From Paracoccus cavernae (GTDB taxonomy: Bacteria > Pseudomonadota > Alphaproteobacteria > Rhodobacterales > Rhodobacteraceae): 64,000 nucleotides of DNA. This document shows, in pieces, positions 1-9,061 of this stretch. The stretch lies in assembly GCA_030410095.1 (NCBI GenBank), contig JAUFRC010000002.1, forward strand, positions 211,501-275,500. The letters run 5' to 3'. Positions within the stretch are counted from its first letter, which is position 1. The number at the start of each line of letters is the position of its first letter. The notes under the pieces were generated by a model, which saw only the letters and a list, made by a program, of their open reading frames with translations, was not told the DNA's origin and made no database searches. Both the position numbers and the translations under genes were made by a program.

Positions 1-204
1 CTTGAAGCTGCGCTGATGGCCTTCATCATCACGCTTTTGGGCTTTTTCGGCGGGCTGGTGATGTCGGCGATCAAACGCGACCGCGGCATCAAGGATTGGG
101 GCCATGCGATTGCGGGTCATGGCGGTTTCATCGACCGGCTTGACTCGGTGGTGTTTTCCGCGCCGATCTTTTTCCATCTGACGCGCTACTTCTGGTCGGT
201 CTGA
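1..204 (+). CDS. cdsA: Phosphatidate cytidylyltransferase, C-terminal end (partial)
   Basis: Only the last 67 codons are in the window; the frame is open from base 1. CdsA makes CDP-diacylglycerol from phosphatidate and CTP at the inner membrane, the precursor of all phospholipids. The fragment carries the CDP-diglyceride synthase signature near its end: S-x-x-K-R, then K-D, then GHGGFIDRLDS, which holds the conserved H-G-G and D-R-x-D residues. One membrane segment precedes the motif and a short one follows. The neighbour 40 bp downstream is a CDP-alcohol phosphatidyltransferase, the next type of enzyme in the same pathway, so the two probably form one transcription unit. The 5' part and true start lie outside the window. 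Confidence 0.9.
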   Translation, partial: LEAALMAFIITLLGFFGGLVMSAIKRDRGIKDWGHAIAGHGGFIDRLDSVVFSAPIFFHLTRYFWSV

Positions 205-243
205 TCCTTCCGGTACCATGCCCTTTGGCAGGAGATCCCAAGC

Positions 244-888
244 ATGAACGACGTCTCGAACCGCCGCCCTCTGGCCAGCCGCGATACAGCCTGGGCCGGA
301 CGGATCAGCCGCTGGCTGGCCGGAACGGGGATCACGCCCAACCAGATTTCGATGCTGGGGATGGTTTCGGCCGCGCTGGCTTTCGCGAGCTTTTGGGCGG
401 CCGGAGGAAGCAGCGGGTCCCTGCGCATCCTGCTCCTGCTGCTTGGCGCTGGCTTCACACAAGGGCGTCTGCTGTGCAACCTCTTTGACGGCATGGTCGC
501 GATAGAGGCGCAAAAGCGAGCGGCCGACGGCGGGTTCTGGAACGAGTTTCCCGACCGGATTTCCGATGTGCTGATCCTGATGGGGCTCGCGCTCGGCGCA
601 GGAGAGCCCTCATTGGGTTGGGCCGCGACGGCCTTTGCCTTCCTGACCGCCTATACCCGCGAATTGGGCGTCAGTTGCGGATTGGCGGCGGATTTCTCGG
701 GGCCGATGGCCAAGCAGCACCGGATGGCGGTGGTGACCGGCGCGGCGCTTTTGACGATTTTCGCGCCGCTGTTCGGAGGCCGTGACGAAGTGCTGGTCGC
801 TGCGCTTTGGGTCGTCGCCGTCGGTGCGGCGCTGACCGCGCTGCGCCGCGCGGTCCATCTGGTCGCTGGCTTGCGCCGGCGCGGCTGA
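244..888 (+). CDS. CDP-alcohol phosphatidyltransferase family membrane protein
   Basis: 214 aa, intact. The family transfers a phosphatidyl group from CDP-diacylglycerol to an alcohol acceptor in the membrane. Residues about 74-100 read F-D-G-M-V-A-x-E ... G-G-F-W-N-E-x-P-D-R-I-S-D, which matches the family signature DGxxARx(8)Gx(3)Dx(3)D in its spacing. It has Ile for the usual Arg and Asn for the third acidic position. This looks like the YnbA-type subfamily, from memory, so the acceptor alcohol is unknown. About five hydrophobic segments are visible. An AGGAGA site precedes the ATG. It follows cdsA closely and is likely co-transcribed. Confidence 0.85.
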   Translation: MNDVSNRRPLASRDTAWAGRISRWLAGTGITPNQISMLGMVSAALAFASFWAAGGSSGSLRILLLLLGAGFTQGRLLCNLFDGMVAIEAQKRAADGGFWNEFPDRISDVLILMGLALGAGEPSLGWAATAFAFLTAYTRELGVSCGLAADFSGPMAKQHRMAVVTGAALLTIFAPLFGGRDEVLVAALWVVAVGAALTALRRAVHLVAGLRRRG

Positions 889-907
889 GCGCCGCCGCGA
901 GGCCGGT

Positions 908-1177
908 TCAGGCGAGAACGGCCGAGCCTTTGCAGTCGACGATCACGCCGCCGCTGCTGGTTTTGCTGCCGAGATAGGCCACGCGTCGTCCGTCGATCGT
1001 GGCCTTGCCCGAGCCCTCGACAATAAAGCAGCCGCAAGCGCTTTTGTCGCCCTCACGCGCGATGCCGCGCCCGTCGATCGTGCTCTTCGAGCCGTCGATG
1101 ATCGGATTGGGGCCGTGATAGGGGCAAAGATGTTTGTCGCCGACACGGGCGATGACCTTCTGCAAGGTGGAGCTCAT
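908..1177 (-). CDS. PAAR-domain protein (T6SS spike-tip type)
   Basis: 89 aa, intact. PAAR proteins form the sharp metal-binding tip that caps the VgrG spike of type VI secretion systems. The sequence has repeated short beta-strand units with G-D, a C-P-Y-H pair near residue 18, I-D-G repeats, a central C-G-C and a late Cys, as expected for a PAAR fold that holds a metal with His/Cys. The start was chosen at the ATG preceded by AAGGAA, 7 bp upstream. No other T6SS gene, VgrG or effector is visible nearby, so it is an orphan here and may serve a system encoded elsewhere. Its 3' end faces the phosphatidyltransferase gene. Confidence 0.85.
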   Translation of the reverse strand: MSSTLQKVIARVGDKHLCPYHGPNPIIDGSKSTIDGRGIAREGDKSACGCFIVEGSGKATIDGRRVAYLGSKTSSGGVIVDCKGSAVLA

Positions 1178-1526
1178 AACCACATTCCTTGAATAACCCC
1201 CGCATTCTACGCAGGGCGTCGGAATGTTTCCAGACGAAACATGCATAAGGCCCCGCGCAACACGGCCCCTTCGCGTCAATGTCCGCGCGGGTTGCGGCAG
1301 AATCACGCGCCGCCTCAGGATCTGAAACCTTCTCGATATGCCCAATTTTCGGGCAGGACCTTGAAGCGCTGCTTGCGGATGCGCCTTGTGCGCAAGCTGC
1401 CGCATTTTTCGCCAGCCAATTCTTGCCGACCGGTTTCGCGCCCGTTTCCCTGAAGCCAGAGGCCAGCCGTCCGGTCCGACCGGATGCAAGGCAGCCAGAA
1501 CATGCGCCAGTTTGAAGGAATGCACC
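1178..1526. other. Intergenic region between the PAAR gene and amt
   Basis: 349 bp between divergent starts. It must contain the promoters of the PAAR gene (minus) and amt (plus). An AAGGA ribosome site lies just before amt. I see no glnK/glnB (PII) gene, which often precedes amt, and no convincing small gene or strong inverted repeat. Confidence 0.5.
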
Positions 1527-2878
1527 ATGAACCATGCCTTGATGTTAAGACTGTCAGCCGGAGCGGCAGCCCTCTTTGCCGTGCCCGCCATCGCGCAGGA
1601 GGCCGCACAAGAGGCGGTGCCCGAGGTCGCCGCCATCGTCGAAACCACCATGGACAAGGGCGATGTCGCATGGATGATGACCGCCGCGCTTCTGGTCATG
1701 GCGATGGTTCTGCCGGGTGTCGCGCTGTTTTACGGCGGCTTGGTGCGCGCCAAGAACATGCTGTCGGTGCTGATGCAGACTACGGCCATCGCGGCAATGA
1801 TCATGATCTTGTGGCTGCTCGTCGGCTATTCCATGGCGTTCGGCGGCTCGACCAGCCCCTTCTGGGGCGGCTTCGGCAAGATTTTCCTTTCGGGCGTCGG
1901 CATCGACAGCACCGCCGCGACCTTTACCGACGGGGTGGTCATTCCCGAATATGTCTTCATCTCGTTCCAGATGACCTTTGCCGCGATTACCGCCGTGCTC
2001 ATCATCGGCGGTCTGGTCGAACGGGTGAAGTTCGGCGCGCTGATGGTCTTCTGCCTGCTCTGGGCTTTGCTGGTCTATTTCCCCGTCGCGCATATGGTCT
2101 GGGACTCGGCCGGTCTGATCTTCAACTGGGGCGCGCTTGATTTCGCTGGCGGCACGGTTGTCCATATCAACGCGGCCGTGGCGGCACTGGTCGGAGCCTT
2201 GGTGCTGGGTCCGCGCGTCGGCTATATGAAGGAAATGATGGCACCCCATTCGCTGCCCTTGGCGCTGGTCGGTGCGGCGGTGCTTTGGGTCGGCTGGTTC
2301 GGCTTCAACGCGGGTTCGGCGCTGGAGGCAGGCCCCGATGCGGCGCTGGCGATGATCAACACCTTCGCCGCCCCGCTGCCGCAATCCTCGCTTGGGCCGG
2401 TCTCGAATGGGCGATCCGCGGCAAGGCCTCGCTTCTGGGCGGGATCTCGGGGATGATCGCGGGTCTGGTCGCGATCACGCCTGCGGCCGGTACCGTCGGT
2501 CCGATCGGTGCGCTGGTCCTTGGCGCGATCGGTTCGGTCGGGGCCTACTATTTCGTCACCGTGGTCAAGATCCGCATGGGCTATGACGACAGCCTCGACG
2601 TCTTCGGCATCCACGGCGTGGCCGGCATCATCGGCGCGATCGGCACCGGCATCCTGACCGCGCCGTCGCTTGGCGGCACGGGCGGCGACGACTACGCGAT
2701 CGGCGCGCAAACCTTGGTACAGGCGCAGGCGGTTCTGCTGACGATCGTCTGGTGCGGTGTGGTGTCCTATGCCCTCTTCAAACTGATCGATGCGACCATG
2801 GGCCTGCGGGTCAGCCGCGACGACGAGCGCCAAGGCCTCGACATCTCGAGCCACGGCGAGCAGGCCTATCACCTCTGA
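1527..2878 (+). CDS. amt: Ammonium transporter Amt (one frame break)
   Basis: About 450 aa if one frame break is repaired. Amt/MEP/Rh channels take up ammonium as NH3/H+. An N-terminal signal sequence (MNHALMLRLSAGAAALFAVP...IAQE) is followed by about 11 membrane segments with family hallmarks: ALFYGGLVRAKNML, the NWG..DFAGGTVVHI pore-helix stretch with the conserved Asp and first pore His, GWFGFNAGS, and late VFGIHGVAGIIGAIGTG with the second pore His. The frame changes near 2370-2385 in a CCCC run; adding one C restores AINTFAA..ILAWAGLEW. No PII gene is adjacent. A strong bidirectional terminator follows. Ammonia released by the methylamine genes next door is a plausible but unproven link. 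Confidence 0.9.
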
Positions 2879-2897
2879 TCAAACCCGTGCGCAACGA

Positions 2898-2927
2898 AAA
2901 AGGGCCGGAGTTTCCTCCGGCCCTTTT
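2898..2927. terminator. Bidirectional rho-independent terminator (amt / tdm)
   Basis: Perfect 13-bp inverted repeat, AAAAGGGCCGGAG with CTCCGGCCCTTTT, around a 4-base TTTC loop. Both flanks carry an A or T tract, so it can end transcripts from both convergent genes, amt and tdm. Confidence 0.9.
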
Positions 2928-2946
2928 GCTATCGGACTGCCAGCCC

Positions 2947-5316
2947 TCAGCTTTGCGGGCGGGTCTTTTTCGGGTCGTAATGCGACAGCGTCACCACGGT
3001 TGCGGGGATGCGCATCTGCTGGCCGTCGAGCTTGCCGACCTCGAGCTGCGTGCCCGGCTCGGCCACCGTCGGATCGACGCGGGCCAGGGCGATGTTCTTG
3101 CCCAAAAGCGGCGAGCGCGTGGCCGAGGTGATCTCTCCCACCTGAGCGCGGCCCTGGAAGATGCCGTCGCCGTGACCGATCGCCAGATTTGCATCGACAT
3201 CCAGACCCACGAACTTGCGTGCCGGTGTCTCTTTGCGCCGGATCAGGGCCTCGCGGCCGATGAAATCGACCTGTTTCGACTTGAGCGGCACGGTAAAGCC
3301 GATGCCGGCCTCGAAAGGATCGGTCTGGGCGCAGAAATCATAGCCGGCAAAGATCAGGCCGGCCTCGATGCGGACCATGTCCAAAGCGTCCAGACCCATC
3401 GGCTTGAGGCCGAGGTCCTGACCATTCTCCCAAACCGCATCCCAGACCGCTTTGCCATCGCGGGGATGGCAGAAGATTTCGAAGCCCAGTTCGCCGGTAT
3501 AGCCGGTGCGCGAGACGACAACCGGCACGCCCTTGGATCGCCGATGCGGCCGACCGTAAAGCGGAACCAGCCCAGATCCTCGATCTTGGTCTGGTGCTCG
3601 GCGGTCCAGATGAAGCGCTTGAGGATCTCGCGCGAATTCGGGCCCTGAACCGCAAGGTTGTGCATCTGGTCGGTCGAGGAGCGGATCATGACCTGCAAAC
3701 CGGCCTTTTCGGCCTGTTCGCGCAGCCATTCGCCGCCATATTCCTCGCCGCCGATCCAGCGGAAATTGTCGCGGCCCAGACGGTAGATCGTGCCGTCATC
3801 CAGCATCCCGCCCGACGGATAGCACATCGCGGTATAGACGACCTGACCGACCGCCAGCTTCGAGACATCGCGGGTCATCGTATAGTTCAAGAGCGCCTCG
3901 GCATCGGGGCCGGTGATCTCGAATTTGCGCAGGGGCGACAGGTCCATGACCACCGCGGCCTTGCGGCATGCCCAATATTCGTCGATCGCGCCATTGTTGG
4001 AATAGACCGTCGGCAGCCAGTAACCGCGGTAATCGACCACATTCGGCGTGAGCGCCGAGGTCCGTTCGTGGAAGGCGGTTTCTTGCGTCATGCGCGGCTC
4101 CGAATTCGGGGTGGGGCGCCATGCGGCGGCGCGCTGGAATTTCTCGGCGCCCGAATAGGTGCGCACGTGGATGTCGCTGAGATACCAGCCATTTGCGGGC
4201 GATGTGTCATCCGGACAAGCCGAGTTGACACAGACGATATCGGTCAGCGCGCGGAAGAGGACGTAATCGCCCGGCCGCGACCACGGCTCGTCCGAGATCA
4301 GCACGCCATGGGCATCGATCGCGGTGTTGAAGAACAGGTTGACCGCCATCCAGCCCGGACGGGCCGAAATGCCGTATTCCGACAGCGCATAGTTGAAGTT
4401 GTCCGAGCAGTTGACATGGCCCGGATAGCCGATGTCGTCGTAGTATTTTGCGGCGCAGGCCATGGCGAAAGCATCGTGACGCCCGACGGTATCCTGCACG
4501 ACCTCGATCAGGGCGGTCATGTCCTGATCATAGTATTTGTTGTGCAGACCCGGCATCGAATAGGCATGGCCCATGATCGTGCGCGAGGTGGTCACGTCAA
4601 TAGGACGCTCGATGCCCTTTTCCAGTTTGCGCGCGTCGAAACACTGCAAATCGGTACATTGGCGGCCGTCGACGTCGAGGACCTGAAAGTAATCGCCCGC
4701 CTTGACGAAATAGGCACGCGCCGTCGCCGAGGACACGCGCAGGTCAAGAAGCGGATCGGCTAGCGGATCGGGCAGATCGAATTGGCCGACCTGACGCGGC
4801 TTGGCGCGCTGGATGAAGACGACAAGCGGCGTGGCCGTGTCTTGGCTGTGCGGATCCATCGGCTCGGCAGGGGCCGCGACCAGCAGGTGGCCGGGGCGCG
4901 AGACGGTGAAGTTTTCTTCGGTTCCGGCTTTGGTCGAGGGGTCGAAAAACGACACTGCCCCCGCTTGCGCCAGATCGATACCGCGCCGTTTGAGGCCCGA
5001 GCGCAGGCCCGACAGCCCCTCGCCCGCACGGTCGCCCCGTGCCAAAAGCGCGCGCGTACCCTCGGCGGTCGAGTTCGACTTCGCGCCGATGACGGCGGCG
5101 TCGATGCGGCCGCTTTCGTCTGCTGCGACCAGTTCGCAGCGCTGTCCGCCCTCGTGGTTCACGATGCGGATCGTATCGCCTTCGCGCAGGCTGACCAGAA
5201 GCGCGCGGCCACCCGCGACCTCGTAGCGCTCGGGAGCATTGTGCTGGAGAATTCCGTTGGGACGGATCAGACGGCTGGCCCTTGGCGGGCCGGAAACGAC
5301 ATTGGGAAGCGCTCAT
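2947..5316 (-). CDS. tdm: Trimethylamine N-oxide demethylase Tdm, DUF1989-GcvT fusion (two frame breaks)
   Basis: About 789 aa once repaired. Tdm converts TMAO to dimethylamine and formaldehyde in the cytoplasm; the C-terminal tetrahydrofolate domain is thought to capture the formaldehyde. The N-terminal half (to about residue 400) is a DUF1989/urea-carboxylase-associated domain with conserved cysteines (CTDLQC, HVNCSDN, CVNSACPDD). The second half, from MTQETAFHERTS, is a GcvT-like aminomethyltransferase domain with SRTGYTGELGFEIF and GLDALDMVRIEAG. The start is the ATG at 5316. An extra base in a CCC run near 5303 and a lost base near 3535 (GATCCAAGGG) break the frame. The same domain order is known from Roseobacter and Methylocella Tdm. 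A divergent regulator and the tmm, dmm and gmaS genes nearby support the call. Confidence 0.88.
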
Positions 5317-5854
5317 CCAGCATTGCAATCTCGCCAGTTAGGGGTTGCGTTGGCGGAAAATTTCTTTCACCGTGAGAAAGACGATATCCGAGCCCTCCGC
5401 CTGTCGCAACCGGATAGTCGGCGATGCCATACCACAGTATCAGGCGGGCTCGCCAGCGCCAGAAATGCGGCTGTGACGTTCATTCGCGTGATCATCCCAA
5501 GGCCAAGCCAAAGCCCGCCCCAAGACGTTCGTTTCCGCCCTCTCTTCCCCCGACTGCCCAAGCTCTCGCCGCCTTGCCTTCGCGACCTGCCCGCAGCACG
5601 GGGCCCCTTGGGCCCATGCGGCAACAGGTCGCAGCCGGATTTCGCGGGCGATCACCGCGAAATCCGCTGAAAAACCGCTCAAGACGCAAGGAAATTGCCA
5701 CATTGCTTGTTCTGGCAGCATAATCCGAAGAGCCTGCCTCGACGACCCGCCGAACTGTGACGAGATTGCGACTTTTTGCCAGATCGGCGCAAAGCTATCG
5801 TATCACTAACCCCGACGGCCGCGGATGCAGCCATGACGAGAATGGATTGACGGC
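5317..5854. other. Divergent promoter region between tdm and the XRE-cupin regulator
   Basis: 538 bp without a gene. It should hold the promoters of both divergent genes and probable operators. The clearest structure is a perfect 12-bp inverted repeat at 5636-5666 (separate entry). A GC-rich GGGCCC-CTT-GGGCCC element lies near 5600-5615. No small gene is convincing. Confidence 0.5.
5636..5666. promoter_or_regulatory. Perfect 12-bp inverted repeat in the tdm-regulator interval
   Basis: CGGATTTCGCGG and CCGCGAAATCCG flank a 7-base spacer. Because both neighbouring genes are transcribed away from it, it is unlikely to be a terminator. It could be an operator for the XRE-cupin regulator or a leader hairpin. 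No U-tract follows. Confidence 0.5.
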
Positions 5855-6523
5855 ATGACCATCGAACAGAAGGTGACTTCCGGCCCGCTCACCAAATCGG
5901 GCGGCGCGCTCAAGCAGAATCCGCATCAGGTGCGCGACGCGGGCGAGCGCAATCTCGAGGCCGCGATCGGTCGTGCCCTGCGCGCGGTGCGCCAGCAGCA
6001 GGGGATGACCGTGGTCGAGCTGTCCTCGCGCACCAGTATTTCTATCGGAATGCTCTCCAAGATCGAGAACGGGATCACCTCGCCCTCGCTCAATACCTTG
6101 CAAACGCTGAGCCATGCCCTGTCGGTGCCGATTACCACCTTTTTCAAAGGCTACGAGGAGCGCCGCGAGGTCCAGCATGTCAAAGCGGGCGAGCATGTCG
6201 AGATCGACCGCCGAGGCACGCGGGCGAACCATCAATACCATCTGCTCGGCCATATCGGCGCCAATAGTTCGGGTGTGGTGGTCGAGCCCTATCTGATCGT
6301 GCTGACCGGCGGCGAGGATGACGTTTTCCCGACCTTCCAGCATGACGGGATCGAGCTGCTCTATATGCTTGAAGGCAAGGTCGAATATCGCCACGGCGAC
6401 CAGACCTTTCTGCTCGAGCCGGGCGACAACCTGCTGTTCGACGCCGACGAGCGCCACGGGCCGGAAGAGCTGGTCGAGGTTCCGGCGCGCTATCTTTCGA
6501 TCATCTCCTATCCGCAGGCCTGA
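5855..6523 (+). CDS. XRE-family transcriptional regulator with C-terminal cupin domain
   Basis: 222 aa, intact. Residues about 37-92 form a Cro/CI helix-turn-helix (GRALRAVRQQQGMTVVELSS, then SIGMLSKIENGITSPSL). Residues about 125-220 form a cupin_2 sensor (DGIELLYMLEGKVEYRHGD, then LEPGDNLLFDADERHGPE). This class usually senses a small metabolite through the cupin and controls a neighbouring catabolic operon. It is transcribed divergently from tdm, so tdm is the first candidate target, with TMAO, TMA or a C1 metabolite as possible ligand (inference). The shine-dalgarno sequence is weak. Confidence 0.88.
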   Translation: MTIEQKVTSGPLTKSGGALKQNPHQVRDAGERNLEAAIGRALRAVRQQQGMTVVELSSRTSISIGMLSKIENGITSPSLNTLQTLSHALSVPITTFFKGYEERREVQHVKAGEHVEIDRRGTRANHQYHLLGHIGANSSGVVVEPYLIVLTGGEDDVFPTFQHDGIELLYMLEGKVEYRHGDQTFLLEPGDNLLFDADERHGPEELVEVPARYLSIISYPQA

Positions 6524-6550
6524 TCCGGCCTGCGGTAGTCTTGCGGCCGC

Positions 6551-7002
6551 TCAACCCGCGCTGAAACGGTTCCAGCGGTCCATATGGTCGCGTTTGAAAT
6601 CGCTCACCAGATCGACGCAGGCCTGATCGTCGAGCAGGACCAGCTCGACATTCTGGGTGGTCAGCCATTCATAGGCGCCGCGGTAATGCGCGACCTCGCC
6701 GACGATGATGCGTTCGACACCCGCGACAATCGCGGCACCGGCGCACATCGGGCAGGGGGCCTCGGTTGCGACAAGGGTGGCACCCCGAAGCTGGCGGGTC
6801 TTCGATTTCAGGAAATCGCCAAGGCAGACCATCTCGGCATGGGCCAAAAATCATTGTCCTGGATCTGGCGGTTATGGCCGCGGCTGACGATCTCGCCGTC
6901 GATCACCAGCACCGAACCAAAAGGCATGCCGCCGCTGTCGACGCCCTTTTGCGCTTCAGTGAGGGCCTCGGCCATCAGGGCGCGGTCGTTGTCGTTTGTC
7001 AT
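6551..7002 (-). CDS. Cytosine/nucleoside deaminase family zinc enzyme (one frame break)
   Basis: About 150 aa after repair. It is a small cytidine/deoxycytidylate deaminase-fold protein like yeast cytosine deaminase or bacterial guanine/creatinine deaminases. The zinc and proton-shuttle motif H-A-E (AHAEMVCL) and the second zinc motif P-C-P-M-C-A-G-A are both present. The frame changes near 6845, where TTTTTGGCCC needs one more G to read DNDFWAHAEM. It lies 61 bp downstream of an NCS1 permease on the same strand, so the pair should import and deaminate a nucleobase-like compound. Its place inside the methylated-amine island makes an N-methylated substrate such as creatinine worth testing; this is inference. 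Confidence 0.8.
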
Positions 7003-7063
7003 TCTTTCACCCGTTGGAAAAGGAAGGGGGCGTGCGGTGACGCCCCGACCCGAGTTGTGTAGC

Positions 7064-8524
7064 TTATGCGCGCGCCGCGTTCTTGCTGCCCGAGAGCAGG
7101 AAGTGGAACAGCCCGCCGGAGAATGCGCCGAAGAACCAAGAATAGGCCGCGAGGCTGGCGAAAACCGGAAGCTGCGAGATCGACAAGGCGACAACGGCAG
7201 CCAGCACCAGCGCGACGATGGCCCGCAGGTTGAAGCCGTTCGAGTACCAATAAGCACCGCGCGGATCCTCGGTATAGAGGCTGTCGATGTCGATGCTCTG
7301 TTTGCGGATCAGATAGTAATCGCAGATGATCAGGCCGAAGATCGGACCGATGAACGAACCCAAAGTCCCCAGCGTGTACTGGATCATGACCGGGTTCGCG
7401 TATAGTTTCCACGGCATCACCGCGACCGAGATGAGCGAGGCCAGAACGCCCGCGCGACGGAAGCTGAGGTATTTCGGCGCGAGGTTCGTCAGATCCATCG
7501 CTGCCGAGACGAAGTTTGCCACGATGTTCGTCGCGATCGTCGCCGTCATGAAGGTCAGTGCGCCCAGAAGGATTGCCGTCGCATTGTCGAGACGCGCCAC
7601 CAGATGGACAGGATCGGTGATCAGCTCGCCAAAGACCTTGAGCGCGCCCGAGGTGGTGACGACCGTAACCAGAGCGAAAAGCGCGAAGTTGATCGGCAGG
7701 CCGAGGAAGTTGGCGCGCTCCATCGCTTTGCGCGAGGTCATGAAGCGCGAAAAATCCGCGAAGTTCAACGTCGTGCCGGCAAACCATGCGACGGTGAAGG
7801 CAACGGCGGTGAACCATGCGGCGACGGCCTCGCTGCCGCTCAAGGCCTCCGAGCCGAGGCTGAAGTCGATATGGTCGAGCCCGCCCGCCTTATAGACGAT
7901 CCAGCCCGCAAGGATGAACATCACCAGATAAATCGCGGGGCCGGCCCAGTCGGTGAATTTGCGGATCGCCTCCCAGCCGTAATAGAACACGGCGAGCTGC
8001 GAGAACCACATGACCAGAAAGCAGATCCAGCCGAGCGAGGTCATCCCGAGGATCGAATTGTCGTTGAGCGCGGCCGAACCGGGCGCAAGGCGCAGGGTCA
8101 CGACGACCAGCGCGGTCGAGGCGACCCATGTCTGGATACCGTACCAGCAGGTCGCCGTCGCGGCCTTGATCATGCTGGGGATGTTCGCGCCGAAAACCCC
8201 GAAAGCCGGACGGCAGAATGCGGCGAAAGCGATGCCGTATTTCTGGCCGCTGCGGCCGGCGAGGTTGGTGAAGACATAGATCAGCATGATCCCGGCGATC
8301 AGCGCCGAGAAAACCTGGAAACCGCCCAATCCGAGCGTGAAAAGGCTGGCCGCGAAAACATAGCCCGCGACGCTATGGACGTTCGACATCCACATGGCCG
8401 ATAGCGTGTAGACGCCCCAAGTCTGGTTTTTGACGGGAGCAATGTCTTCGTTCGAGAGCCGCTCGCTGACGGCAAAAGATGCAGAAGACTGCCCCAAAGA
8501 ATGGGGGGATGATGAAGAGTTCAA
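7064..8524 (-). CDS. NCS1-family nucleobase/hydantoin cation symporter
   Basis: 486 aa, intact. NCS1 permeases import purines, pyrimidines, allantoin or hydantoins with H+ or Na+. About 12 membrane segments are visible. Family features are KNQTWGVYTLSAMWMSNVHSVAGY near the first helix, GQKYGIAFAAFCRPAFGV in the second repeat, ADFSRF, and the late CDYYLIRKQSIDIDSLY. It leads a two-gene unit with the deaminase downstream. The upstream DNA (8525-8800) is unusually AT-rich for this genome and includes the palindrome ACAAATATTTGT at 8712-8723. Substrate cannot be read from sequence. Confidence 0.9.
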   Translation of the reverse strand: MNSSSSPHSLGQSSASFAVSERLSNEDIAPVKNQTWGVYTLSAMWMSNVHSVAGYVFAASLFTLGLGGFQVFSALIAGIMLIYVFTNLAGRSGQKYGIAFAAFCRPAFGVFGANIPSMIKAATATCWYGIQTWVASTALVVVTLRLAPGSAALNDNSILGMTSLGWICFLVMWFSQLAVFYYGWEAIRKFTDWAGPAIYLVMFILAGWIVYKAGGLDHIDFSLGSEALSGSEAVAAWFTAVAFTVAWFAGTTLNFADFSRFMTSRKAMERANFLGLPINFALFALVTVVTTSGALKVFGELITDPVHLVARLDNATAILLGALTFMTATIATNIVANFVSAAMDLTNLAPKYLSFRRAGVLASLISVAVMPWKLYANPVMIQYTLGTLGSFIGPIFGLIICDYYLIRKQSIDIDSLYTEDPRGAYWYSNGFNLRAIVALVLAAVVALSISQLPVFASLAAYSWFFGAFSGGLFHFLLSGSKNAARA

Positions 8525-8887
8525 GATGATCTCCGAGGCGGTGTTTTTGGGATGTGAGCAACCGCCCGCCTTTTAAATGGCGGTGCGGGTTTTGCCTGCT
8601 CGCGGCGGCCCGATTTCAAATTCTGGGTAATGTCTTCCGTCTGCGGGACATGGCCGAGCCTGTCGTTTTCCAGATTCGATCCTGGGTTAAAGCAGTTTCT
8701 AACAAGAGATCACAAATATTTGTAATTTTAATTGCTCATTTTTTGCAGAAAATGTTTTTATACTTCATTGAGAATTGCAGTGAAGACATAAGGGGTTTTA
8801 CTGTGCTTCGCGCGGTATCGGCGCGGGATCCCTGTCGCAAGGCAGGCTTTTAAAACCGGATGCCTTTGGATGATTTGCGCAACCCCT

Positions 8888-8919
8888 GTAAAAATGCCCT
8901 TGTTTCAAAGGGCTTTTAC
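8888..8919 (-). terminator. Hairpin with T-tract, possible second dmm terminator
   Basis: GTAAAA and GCCCTT pair with AAGGGC and TTTTAC; a 2-base bulge interrupts the left arm and the loop is 6 bases. On the minus strand a T run is part of the stem base, so it resembles a terminator downstream of the dmm operon. Confidence 0.5.
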
Positions 8920-9004
8920 GGTTTGCGCTAACCGGATGGCCAAAGAATGGTGGCCACGTTCGGGATGGTCAATATAATTTTAAACAACCCATAGCCGCGC
9001 ACAT

Positions 9005-9036
9005 AAAAAGCGCGCGGTTATGGCCGCGCGCGTTTT
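9005..9036. terminator. Terminator downstream of the dmm operon
   Basis: GCGCGCGG pairs with CCGCGCGC around a 6-base loop, with A and T tracts on the two outer sides. It lies 26 bp beyond the stop of dmmC on the minus strand and can act in both directions. Confidence 0.7.
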
Positions 9037-9061
9037 AATTCCGCTCTGTCGAAAGCCCGAT

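Larger units (their letters stand above)
8525..9061. other. AT-rich promoter/terminator interval between the NCS1 operon and dmm operon
   Basis: 537 bp without a convincing gene. The part near the NCS1 start (about 8690-8790) is a run of A/T-rich sequence, likely the NCS1 promoter. It includes the perfect palindrome ACAAATATTTGT at 8712-8723. The other end holds two hairpins that can end dmm transcripts (8888-8919 and 9005-9036). Confidence 0.5.

Noticed and set aside
2947..5316. Glycine cleavage T protein (gcvT) annotation for the tdm gene
   Set aside because: The DUF1989 half, the length near 790 aa, the absence of gcvH/gcvP and the neighbouring tmm/dmm/gmaS genes fit Tdm better.
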